From Distichodus sexfasciatus (taxonomy: Eukaryota; Chordata; Actinopteri; Characiformes; Distichodontidae): 64,000 bases of DNA. Positions within the stretch are counted from its first letter, which is position 1, and every line of letters begins with the position of its first letter. The stretch is taken from NCBI GenBank assembly GCA_032718565.1, contig JAVGVS010000795.1, forward strand, positions 1 to 64,000, read 5' to 3'. This document shows, one piece after another, positions 54,657 to 64,000 of the stretch. Made by a program: the position numbers and the translations under genes. The notes under the pieces were generated by a model. It had not been told where the DNA came from. It did not search any database and worked only from the letters and a program-made list of their open reading frames with translations.

Positions 54657-55393
54657 CCACACGTGCGTTGCAATCTTGAATAAATTAATGTGCTCTGAAC
54701 GCCCTGTGCGCTTTTGTTGTGTTTTATGTGCTTGATTGACTTGATTCAGTGAGCCGTTACACTGGCGTTGGTTTGGCGCTGTTTAACGTCAACCTGCAGC
54801 CCAGTTTGGTGTGTTTGTAGTTTGATGTGTTTTGTAGTTTGGTGTGTTTAACTGTGGGGGGCAGTTGTCAGACTGTCCAAAGTGTTTACCTGTGGCTCAT
54901 CTTTGTGGATAGTTTCGCACTGAGTTCACGAAAAATGGATCCCTATGCGTTGTTAAAATTGAGCCTTGACTTTCTTCTTTTAAAAAAACCTTCCTGATAC
55001 GGCCGCAGGTACTAGCTTCACCCACTTACTGCACAACGGCTGGATCAACGCCCTCGGACAGTTTCTTCCGTATTTCCTGTATCAGAACACTTTTGGAATC
55101 ATGGGACATATCCGTCCTCCATAACGTCAACCGAACACCTTGTAAACGCAATAGCGACGTTTTCTTTGTGTCCGTCTGGATTTTGGCAGAAATTGACGCC
55201 AAGAAAACGTTGCATGCAGCGTTTATTTGACACCATCCGAACGTGCAGCCGAACGCAGGTCATGAACGCCCGTGTGGACGCTCTGATTAGCTCCAATTAA
55301 CAGAAAAACAGTCACCGTTCAGTCTGCGCTCACCTGACACCACAAGCGCCGGTAAAAACGCCTGATTCAGACGTCCATGTGGTCGGGGCCTTA
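54657..55393. mobile_element. TIR element, possible hAT MITE
   Basis: The left end TAGGCCCCATCCACACG and the reverse complement of the right end TAAGGCCCCGACCACATGG are similar inverted termini. The interior has CGTTTTC and GACGTTAT-type text without an open reading frame. No clear target duplication was found. Confidence 0.6.
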
Positions 55394-55803
55394 TATAAAA
55401 AATTCTAGATCCCGTTTGCCCTGGTTGTTCCTCATGTGTTCAATTATAATTGTGATTGCTGTCTGATCTTCTTCTTTCCACCTTTTTGGGACTTAAATCC
55501 TTCCACAGTTTTTGTTCTAGTGATACTGTTCATGACTAATAATGTTACAAAGTTGGATATTACATTTCTTCTCGACAACCCAACCACATCCATCTTTCTA
55601 CCTTGTTTTCATCCCCCCCCCTTAAGTAGAGCTGCACTATTACTTTTCTTGTGGATGGAAAGGCATCTTTAAACATCAGTTTACCAGTTATATTTGATAT
55701 AACTATAAGCAACGGACAGAAATGATATTTAAACTATTGGCAAAATAAAGAATGTAACATTTTTCAAATTTGTGCAATTAAAATCTTTTTTATTCTATCA
55801 CAG

Positions 55804-57654
55804 GCCAGACTCCAGATGTGTGTGGAGGCTGCTGAATGGCGGGGGGTGTATTGGTGGGCAGTGCACCTGTGGATAGTGGGGGTGGCAGCAGCTGGGGACC
55901 CGCCCTGGCCCTGCCCACAGCGTTGTGAATGCTTACAAGATTTTCTCATGGTCAACTGCTCCTCACGACACCTGTCCTCCGTCCCCGAGGGTATACATGT
56001 GAGCACTCAGCGCCTCAGCCTGGCCAACAACCGCCTTAAGACGCTCGGGCGGCGGCAGTTCTACAACCTTATGCAGCTGCGAGAGCTGGACCTGAGTGAG
56101 AACATGCTGTCTATGATAGACGTGGAAGCTTTCCTTGGACTGCAGAATCTCCTGACGCTGAAGCTGTCCCGGAACCGGCTCAAGATCATTCCCGTCGGAG
56201 CGTTCTCCGGACTTCACAGTTTGCGCCTGCTGGACATCAGTGAGAATGAGATCCTGGTTTTCCTTGACTACACGTTCCGCGAAATGACATCCCTGCAGAA
56301 GCTGGAGGTGAGCGAGAATGACCTGGTGTTTATCTCTAGTCGCGCCTTCAATGGTCTCCTTAACCTCCAGGAGTTGATCCTGGACCGGTGCAATCTTACA
56401 TCGGTCCCGAGCGAAGCACTATCGCAACTCACTGGACTCTCAAGGTTACGCTTTTGTCGGGTCGGTCTCACCGCTCTGCCTAACAACTCCTTCAGGCGGA
56501 TGTCTAGACTCAGGGAGCTGATCGTGTCCCACTGTCCCTGGCTAGACACGCTTGCGGCCAACAGCCTCATCGGACTTAACCTCACCTCTCTAACCCTTAG
56601 TTACTGCAACCTCAGTGCTGTACCCTATGCTCCCCTGCACCACTTGGTCTACCTGCGCTTCCTGGACCTGTCTTACAACCCCATCACCACTATCCAGGCC
56701 AACTTGCTTGGAGACCTTCTGCGTCTGCAGGAGTTCCACCTGGTGGGTGGAAACCTGCTAAGGGTCGAACCTGGTTCGTTCCGTGGTCTTGTCCACTTCC
56801 GTCTGCTGAACGTCTCCTCCAATCAGTTGTCTACACTAGAAGAGACAGCGTTCCACTCAGTGGGCACCCTCGAGGTGCTCCGGCTAGATGGAAACCCGCT
56901 CGCTTGCGACTGCCGTATGCTGTGGGTTTTGCGGCGGCGCTTGCGAATAGACTTTGATGGACAGCCGCCTGGCTGCACCTCGCCTATGCAGTTACAAGGC
57001 AGAACATTTCAGGACTTTACAGAGGGGGAGGTGCCAGGGCTGTTCACCTGTCGACAAGCTCGAATCCTGAACCGCAAGCCGCAAGAGGTGCGAACGGATG
57101 AGGGACACACCATCCTGTTCTTTTGCCAGGTGGACGGGGACCCCGTTCCAGCTGTCATTTGGGTGAGCCCTCAACGTACCCTCATTTCCTCCACAGGTCG
57201 GATCCGGGTGCTGCCCAATGGCACCCTGGAGGTACGCTATGCTCAGGTGCAGGACAGCGGCTATTATCGTTGTTTCGCTTCCAATGCCGCAGGGAACGAC
57301 AGCATCTCGGTAAGCCTGCGGGTGAGAGGCTTTCCCGCCTCTTCGTCACGGAACCGCTCCCAGTTTTTCCTGGAGGGATGGTCCCTCTGGTCTACCCAGG
57401 CGCCAGTTAACGGCTCAGAGGGTCCACAGCCATTTCCATTCGACGTAAAGACATTGGTGATTGCGGTGACAATGGGCTTCCTGTCTTTTCTGAGCTCTGT
57501 GGCAATTTGCTTTGTCTTCATGTTCTTCTGGAGCCAAAGCAAAGGCCAGATCAAACACACAGCCACCATCGACTTCGTGCCTCGGAGCACAGGGGCCGGG
57601 TCTGGCGGAGGGGGTGGCACAGAGACTGGGAGGTTCACCATGAAGCTCATATGA
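55804..57654 (+). CDS. lingo4: LINGO-family LRR-Ig transmembrane protein, most like LINGO4
   Basis: The coding sequence is one exon: acceptor TCTATCACAG ends at 55803, ATG at 55816, TGA at 57652-57654, 612 residues. Order: signal peptide (about 1-26), LRRNT cysteines C33/C37/C39/C48, about 11 leucine-rich repeats (63-360), LRRCT cysteines C364/C366/C387/C412, one Ig domain (C437-C486, with DSGYYRC), a transmembrane helix (about 546-572) and a short tail ending GRFTMKLI. LINGO proteins are neuronal plasma-membrane proteins; LINGO1 is a Nogo-receptor partner. The tail has IDFVPR where LINGO1 and 2 have a tyrosine (EYVPR). The FDFV of human LINGO4 supports LINGO4, although much of the ectodomain resembles LINGO1. 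A teleost a/b paralogue cannot be chosen. N-glycosylation sequons are frequent. Confidence 0.85.
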   Translation, partial: ARLQMCVEAAEWRGVYWWAVHLWIVGVAAAGDPPWPCPQRCECLQDFLMVNCSSRHLSSVPEGIHVSTQRLSLANNRLKTLGRRQFYNLMQLRELDLSENMLSMIDVEAFLGLQNLLTLKLSRNRLKIIPVGAFSGLHSLRLLDISENEILVFLDYTFREMTSLQKLEVSENDLVFISSRAFNGLLNLQELILDRCNLTSVPSEALSQLTGLSRLRFCRVGLTALPNNSFRRMSRLRELIVSHCPWLDTLAANSLIGLNLTSLTLSYCNLSAVPYAPLHHLVYLRFLDLSYNPITTIQANLLGDLLRLQEFHLVGGNLLRVEPGSFRGLVHFRLLNVSSNQLSTLEETAFHSVGTLEVLRLDGNPLACDCRMLWVLRRRLRIDFDGQPPGCTSPMQLQGRTFQDFTEGEVPGLFTCRQARILNRKPQEVRTDEGHTILFFCQVDGDPVPAVIWVSPQRTLISSTGRIRVLPNGTLEVRYAQVQDSGYYRCFASNAAGNDSISVSLRVRGFPASSSRNRSQFFLEGWSLWSTQAPVNGSEGPQPFPFDVKTLVIAVTMGFLSFLSSVAICFVFMFFWSQSKGQIKHTATIDFVPRSTGAGSGGGGGTETGRFTMKLI

Positions 57655-58167
57655 TGTGTGAAATTGTGGAACATACACACATGGTCCGGAACTTCCAGGG
57701 TGTGTCAGAGACATAAATCTTCAAATGTATTGAGATGTGAAAATTTGGTTTTTATGCTGAAAACAGCATGTTCAGTTGTCAGTGTGTTAACAGAAAATGT
57801 ACGTAGCATCTATGTTAAGGGTGGGCAATTACGGTCCTGGAGGGCCGGTGTCCTGGAGCTTTTCCATCATACCTGGTCTCTTCTGGTGAGCATCTACCTG
57901 AAAGCAGGTGTGAATGTTCTGAAGTCAAGTATGATGGAAAACCTGCTGGATTCTGGCCCTCTAGGATTGTAGTTGTCCACCCCTGGCTAAATGGTACTTG
58001 TGTGTCAGTTCAACCACTACAACTTAACCTAAAAATGTTAATATGGACACCAGTTGATGACGTTGATTGGAGATGGAGATTTTGTGTTCAAGGTCCGGCA
58101 TATTTTTGAGCCATATACTTGACTGACTGTACAATTAATTATGCTATTTACGACGTCACATAATAAA
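57655..58167 (+). other. LINGO gene 3'UTR with poly(A) signal
   Basis: AATAAA lies at 58162-58167, about 500 bp after the stop codon. A MITE occupies 57818-57985 of this putative 3'UTR. Confidence 0.5.
57818..57985. mobile_element. Short TIR MITE in the LINGO 3'UTR
   Basis: GGGTGGGCAATTACGGTCCT then GGAGGGCCGG at one end, and CTGGCCCTCTAGGATTGTAG then TTGTCCACCCCTGG at the other, form an inverted repeat of about 30 bp. TTTTCCATCATACCTG and AAGTATGATGGAAAACCTG inside extend the palindrome. Confidence 0.75.
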
Positions 58168-58767
58168 CATTTTAATCACCGTGGCTCTCAGAGAACGGAC
58201 AACCCTCCATGAACAAGCAAGAGAGGTCTTGCTCAGGGTCTTGCTCAGCTGCCCAACTGTGTTTCCTGGGATTTTAACCCAGGATTTCCATCACTTACAC
58301 CACTGCACCAGCCCTGCCCTGCCAACTGAAACTTTCCCTTTCAAGGGAAATTTTAACTCAAGGACATTTATTAACAAAAGCAAAACCAACCTACTCATGC
58401 AATACCTTCCAAATGTCCAGTTTCCGGTTGCGTCTAGTCATAGTTGCTTGGGTTGACTTTAACCCTAGCTAAGCAATGACAAAGCAGCAATGAACTTGGT
58501 TCTGGCGAGACTGATGGTGTTTGTTTAAAGCAATGTTCACCAATCTGATCCAGCCTTATAAAGGGTTTACTTCTTCTTTGGCTTTGACGAACTTGTTTCC
58601 TAGATTAAGAAATTCATTCAGCTGTTTCAGATGAACGCATGATGTACTTAGCTGAAACCCGGTGCATATCATTGAATGACGATTTACAACTTATCCTAGC
58701 TAAAAGTCCTGACATGGTCAAACTACTCAAGATGCAACTGAGGCAATTACTAGAATTTCAAAACGTC

Positions 58768-59198
58768 TTAGACCCTGTTTACACATAGCCAGGTAACTGG
58801 GAAAACGACGATACTGTATATCCATGCGTTTTTGCCTTCAAGTTAAATGAAAATGGAGATGCATGTAGTGCACCTCCTGCATGTAGACAGAGGAAAACAG
58901 CTTTAAGTTTTCACACGTCACAGTATGCGACAGAAAATGCATTAGCGTCAGTTTTGTATACAGGAACAGGAAGTCGTGTCATTTATTATGTTTTTTTCAG
59001 GATTCTGATTGGCTAACACGGCTTTATGTTTCTCGTTACATTGCCACCTATATGTCTGGTATGCTCATAATAGCTCTTGACGGTGTATGTAAGTGGATTT
59101 GTGTACATGAATACTTTTTGGAAAACGCTCTGATGTGAACATGAATATTATTGAGAACGTTTCTGTAAATACCCGGCTATGTGTAAACGTGGCCTTAG
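58768..59198. mobile_element. TIR element with about 38-bp inverted ends
   Basis: The left end TTAGACCCTGTTTACACATA-GCCAGGTAACTGGGAAAACG resembles the reverse complement of the right end CTAAGGCCACGTTTACACAT-AGCCGGGTATTTACAGAAACG. There is no coding capacity. Probably a MITE. Confidence 0.75.
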
Positions 59199-59525
59199 TA
59201 ACAAACCTTACAGTGCATGGAACTCAACTCCCGCATGAGAGCATGAGATTAGTTAAAGATCGGTCCAACATATTATAACACAGCCCAGGATTCTGCGATT
59301 GCACTGTTTTATACCAAGCATGAGTGCATGCGGGACGTGGTATTATAATTACCACGATTAGGCATAGAACGTATAGCATATAGAGGTGAATATGAATGAC
59401 TGTTGATTTGTATGGTTATAAACACTACTGTGGCACACTACAGCTTTTTAACCAACTTTCCATTTATTTCATAAAGCGTCTGTCAGGGAAAGAGTGTATG
59501 ACAGTGCATATCTGACATATTATTA

Positions 59526-60761
59526 CAGTGTTGGGGAGTAACGGAATACATGTACCAACTAGGGTTGGGTAGCTTTCACATCTGAACTGTTATCGATACC
59601 GGTACTGGTACCTGGTGTTCGGTAACGGTACTCAATGGTACTTCATTTCGATACCTTGCTCTGAATCTGTAATACCTGGTTTGTATCAACATAAAAATAC
59701 AATGATAATAAATAAGCCCCAAACTAATTTCAAACATTTTTTATGTTACAAATTTATTACATTTTTTAATAAAAGTATCCCAGAACAATAACAGATAGGT
59801 CACTAATTACCTAAAGCTGCAATGGAACTTGACGGCGTAGATTCAACGTTCTCGATGTGGATGCTGGCTGCAGGGGTGATTGTCAGTACAGGCCGCTGTA
59901 GTTGTGGCTGTCGCTTTAAGAGCCTGTGTCCACCAAATGCGTTTTTTTGCGCTGAGAGCAGTAAAAATATCACTTCCAGAGCGCTTTCTCTGCGTTTGTT
60001 ATTCCAAAAAATGTCATTTGACACTTCCACGTTCGTTCCTATTTCATTTAAACAATGTATTGTGTTCATGAAGGTGTGTTGAACGCTGAAGCTCATGGGG
60101 TTTGTAATACAAATAGCCGCTGCCTGTGAAAAAAATCAAAGACCACACACTCACCCGTCCGTAAATATATTTAATGTTTAACGAGGTGTTTCCTCATGTT
60201 CGACGTATTGTTAGCCCTCAGTTTTGCATGTTGCATGTCCCGCTGTCTGCGTCGATTTTGGTTAAGTGCAGTCACACAGTCGAACGCTTTTGGCTTGTTG
60301 CCATATTTTGTTATTTCCGCTCAGTTTCTCTGCACATGCGCTTTCTTCCCCTGGCAACCGTGGTCATGGTTAACAAAACTAACACCATAGCTTAAATAGC
60401 AAATGGAAGTGTAACTACAGTAAATATCTATCTACTTCTGTCACATTGCTGCTGTAAACGTAAGTTGCATTGAAACACTGAGATAATTTAAACCTTTCAC
60501 TCAGTTCCGTATGTGCCGCTAATGAGCACGTGAATGTACCGAAATTTGGCACCGTTTGATTTTACGTGAACCGAATATGAAGCATGTGATTGCCACATTC
60601 ATACAGTTGTAAAAAGCAAGACGATGTGGAAGTAATCCAAAGTATTCCGAATACATTACTCACGTTGAGTAATCTAACGGAACATGTTACAAATTACATG
60701 TTAGGGCATGTATTCTGTATTCTGCAGTAGAATGCATTTTAGAGTAACCCTTCCAACACTG
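59526..60761. mobile_element. Second copy of the CAGTGTTGGGGAGTAACG element
   Basis: It starts CAGTGTTGGGGAGTAACG (59526) and ends CCTTCCAACACTG (60761), with right-half text matching 38900-39057 (AAGTAATCCAAAG, GTTGAGTAATCTAACGGAAC). From about 59563 to 60580 it is interrupted by another hAT-like repeat (GGGTTGGGTAGCTTTCACAT, TATCGATACCGGTACTGG). Target duplication was not recognised. Confidence 0.7.
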
Positions 60762-61936
60762 CTGGTGACGACATAATCATATTTTAGTCAGTCCTTTAGC
60801 TGTAAATTTTTGGAAATCTAACTTAATCACATGCCACAGGCTGTTCCATCACTTAACAAACTGGAACATGGAACAGGACAATCAGCACAAATATGTCACT
60901 TCTATTTTGCAAATAAATATATTGACATGATGATCATGCTGTACGTTTATTTGGTACCAATATTTAGTGAGTAACACCCAAATGCAGAAAATCTCAGTGT
61001 GGACAATTTTTTTTTAATTTGTGTATTGTTGTTATGCTGTAATAATATTTACACAATCAAACTTTCACTTCATGAGATCAAGTACATTAACACAATAAGA
61101 GTTTTTGTTTTTCACGAACATGCATTTGATAAAGGAATCATTTATGGTGACGCTATCTAAGAGTGCGAAACGAGAGCAAAATAAAGGATAGTTACAAAAA
61201 CTAAATCTTTGCGGTAAACTTGTGGTTAATTTGTGGAAAACAGTGGAATTTGCCAGAATATGTTGCCACAAGTTTGCCATTGTCAGCCACTAGTAGCAAA
61301 CTTGCGGCAATGTTGTGGCAACAATGACAATTTGCCACTAGTGGAAAATGTATTTACCAGTGATTTGCCAGAACAATTTGGGGAAACAAGAACCACTATA
61401 AGAAGAACAGGTTATTAATCCACAGTAACATATTTTCTATGGTTATAGTTATGGTTATGGTCGTGGGATTTGACAAACGATTGTAAGCAACCTATAATAT
61501 AATACGATACAAACAATAAATACAATAAATTCTGATAAACCTAGTATCAAAGAACAGAACCATAGAATCAGTTGTTTGCCATACGTTTTCCACACAGAAG
61601 TCCACCACAACTTAATTTTGCATATGAAAATATGACCTCACTGCAAATTTGTGGCGAAGATTAACCGCAACTGTTTAGGCAAGAAGCCTAAAATTTGCAT
61701 GAAATTAAATTCGCAACACGTGACATTTACTAGAAACCCAGTCCTTAAAGGAGAGCTTCAACAGATATGAACCTATATTCTTTGAGTTCTGTCAGTTGTC
61801 AAAATATGAAGCGAATGAGTGCTACTTTGGTGGAGATATGGTGGAAGCAGAGACCTTGGCCAGGCAGCTAATAAGCAAAGTGATCAGGGCAGATTTCTAA
61901 AGTCAAAGTTAATGCCGTTTTTGTGCCACTAATGAG

Positions 61937-63099
61937 CAGAGGCGGGCAAAGTAGCTAACTTCATTACCTAAAGTGATAGTACAGATACCACTAGTCAAAT
62001 GTTACTCCAATACAAGTGAAAGTCGTACAGTCAAAATTTTACTTAAGTTAAAGTACTGAAGTGCTTGTTTTAAAAATACAGTATTAAAAGTACATCTTCT
62101 TTCACTGTACTCAAAGTCAAAGTAAACTTTATTGTCATCTCTGCTATATACTGTACAGATACATAGAGAGATGAGACGACGTGGCTCCAGTTTTAGTAGG
62201 AAAAAGGGAACAAAGAACAATTAAGGCACATAAACAAACAATAATAAACAATAATAAATAAAGTACAAAATATACATTTTAAACTAGACATGGAGTATTA
62301 AATATAACTTTAAACTCGAACTAGAATTAGATATAGAGGTAGACAGAGAGACAGTTCGGATGCAGTATTACCTACAATGTGGAATTGACTTTTACACATT
62401 AACACTGGATGTGCAGGAGGTTAGAAACAGTTATAGTATGAAAAGAATTCTATATCCAGTCTATTTATACATTCAGTGTTCAATATTTGGGCAAATGGTG
62501 GCAGCAGTGCAAAAAAGATTTATTGCAGTGTTGTGTCAACAGTCATTTCAGGGGGAAATGGTCCGTATAGCAGCAAAAATAAAGTGCATCACCGCGACGG
62601 TGATGTGTAAAGTGCAGTGGTGCAACAGAGTCAGTTAGTTTTGTTGCATTATCGACACAACACTTACAATATCTAATTGTACAAGGCAGTAGCTGTAAAT
62701 ACAGCTACATAAACATAAAATCAACGTTCCAACCTGCTTAACCCAGCTCTACACCTCTAGCTTCATGACTTTCCAACAGCAACAATGTGTTAAGGGTTAA
62801 GTCTACAGGCGTGACTTAACCCTACTGATTACTGATAGACTGTCACCTGCCAAACAACAAATCACTTTTTAGAAAAGGGGGAATAACATCCTCTTCATCC
62901 ACAGATTAGAAAGTAATGAGTAACGAGAACCTTGATCAAAATGTAGTGAAGTGAAAAGTACGGTATTTGTCTCAAAAATGTAGTGAAGTGGAGGTCATAA
63001 GTTGCCAAATAAAATACTGCTCAAGTGAAGTACAGATACTCAAAAACTCTACTTAAGTACAGTACTCAAGTAAATCTACTTAGTTACTGTCCACCTCTG
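61937..63099. mobile_element. hAT-type element with perfect 8-bp target duplication
   Basis: The ends CAGAGGCGGGCAAAGTAGC and TTACTGTCCACCTCTG are inverted. CTAATGAG flanks it on both sides (61929-61936 and 63100-63107). Subterminal AAGTA-rich text (AAAGTACTGAAGTGC, GTACAGATACTCAAAAACTC) occurs at both ends. It is non-autonomous and carries a retroelement fragment at 62104-62300. Confidence 0.85.
62104..62300. repeat. Retroelement-like 3' fragment, copy 2
   Basis: CAAAGTCAAAGTAAACTTTA-TTGTCATC then GAGACGACGTGGCTCCAG matches 29138-29300. It is nested in the hAT element at 61937-63099. Confidence 0.6.
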
Positions 63100-63275
63100 C
63101 TAATGAGGCTGTACATATCTTTCTTTGAGCTGTGCAACACAGCCGGGAGCCTTACGAACATAACACTGTCTGTTTAACTCAGTAGTGGTAAAGAAACTGT
63201 ATAGAACAGTTAAGCGTTTAAGCAGGCTGTCGCATACCTCTATTGATTTATGCCGCGTTCGTGAAAGTTCTAAAC

Positions 63276-63334
63276 AGTGGATTGTCGATCTCGTTTCTAT
63301 TCCCATTTCCAGAAGATGAGTTCGACAATCCACT
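63276..63334. other. Hairpin with 17-bp stem
   Basis: The arms AGTGGATTGTCGATCTC (63276-63292) and GAGTTCGACAATCCACT (63318-63334) pair with one mismatch around a 25-nt loop. It could be a TE palindrome or a small-RNA precursor; sequence alone cannot say. Confidence 0.6.
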
Positions 63335-63339
63335 CTTCT

Positions 63340-64000
63340 GCCCCGATCACTTCGCTAATTAGCTGCCGGGCCAGGCTCGCTGCTACCGCGATATTTCCGC
63401 CGACGTAGCACCGTAGCATTTGTCTCATTTTTTAGAAGTCAAAGACCTCTAACAGTAGAATATAGGTTCAAACATGTACTCTTTGTACGTAGGTACCCTT
63501 TAAGGCACATACTATTTTTAAAGGTGTTTATTTTTCTCAATTTTAACCTTTAACGTCCCTCAATAACGTGTCGAATTACGTGCATCTGAGGTGAGCCTTG
63601 TGCTAAAAAAAACGTTCACTCCTCGACTTAGAGAAACAGGGCACAGAGAGAACGAGAGAGAATTAAATTCATTGACAAATTACCCTAAATGATCAGATTC
63701 AGGTTATCACTGCGGTCACGCAGACCCCATTTTCATTTTGGGGAAATGATTTGAGTGATGCTGGATCACAGTGGGTGGTTGACGGTTTCATGCTGTGTGT
63801 GTGTGTTTGTGGATTAAATCGCTGCAGGAGGTGATGGTGGCTAAGAAATGTAGGTGAAACTGCAGGTACAAGCAGGCAGACGGATATTCAGGATATTTTT
63901 GAGAGCAGAGCCGGGGCGAGGGGGGTTGTTTTGGTCAGGTTTAGTCTGATGGATCAGAAATCCTACTTTAATGTCCCGTCACATGACTAACAGAGCGAGA
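63340..64000. other. Right-edge sequence, nothing recognised
   Basis: A short CpG-containing stretch (GCTACCGCGATATTTCCGCC near 63390) and a GT run near 63795 are the only notable points. No coding exon was identified. Confidence 0.45.

Larger units (their letters stand above)
61740..63505. mobile_element. Outer TIR element split by a younger hAT insertion
   Basis: Left text CCTTAAAGGAGAGCTTCAAC then GATATGAACCTATATTCT matches the reverse complement of the right end, GCCTTAAAGGGTACC then TGTTTGAACCTATATTCTAC. The inner 61937-63099 is a separate insertion. The hairpin at 63276-63334 lies inside the right part. Confidence 0.55.

Overview
This is vertebrate DNA, almost certainly from a teleost fish. 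The coding exons are small and GT-AG spliced, the introns and spacers are AT-rich, and the repeats are typical of fish: hAT-type MITEs, tRNA-headed SINEs, L2-type LINE ends, a solo LTR, and abundant CA, GATG and AAT arrays. No bacterial or viral genome organisation is present. The species cannot be fixed from the sequence.

Left part (1-16.4 kb, minus strand): the 5' half of nsd1, the H3K36 methyltransferase of the NSD family. Nine coding exons fit together in one open frame of 1252 codons and run off the left edge just before the PHD fingers. A probable non-coding first exon ends at 16275. The second intron (12851-13951) is almost exactly one hAT-like element, which suggests an intron born by transposon insertion; I regard this as the most interesting signal here.

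Middle (18-21 kb, minus strand): the single coding exon of the C5orf24 (UPF0461) homologue, with four AT-hook-like GRP repeats. Its probable promoter contains a perfect NRF1 palindrome. Divergently on the plus strand, seven exons (25099-39173) encode a complete 309-residue catalytic subunit of protein phosphatase 2A, most like ppp2ca. Its introns carry a 40-bp monomer array with 120/160-bp higher-order spacing, a 22-bp minisatellite, a GATG array, remnants of a hAT-type transposase gene, and a hAT element with an L2 copy nested inside it.

Right part (39.2-64 kb): a repeat-rich stretch without coding genes, then one intronless coding exon (55816-57654) for a LINGO-family LRR-Ig membrane protein, most like LINGO4. 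Two upstream candidate 5'UTR exons (ending at 49714, and 54277-54348) have good splice sites. Downstream are several complete TIR elements, one with a perfect 8-bp target duplication inside a second element.

The genes do not form a pathway. The first three are housekeeping nuclear or signalling genes; in human they map to chromosome 5 (NSD1 at 5q35, C5orf24 and PPP2CA at 5q31), so the order here looks like a rearranged remnant of that block. Exon limits were read by eye from splice sites, frame and family similarity.
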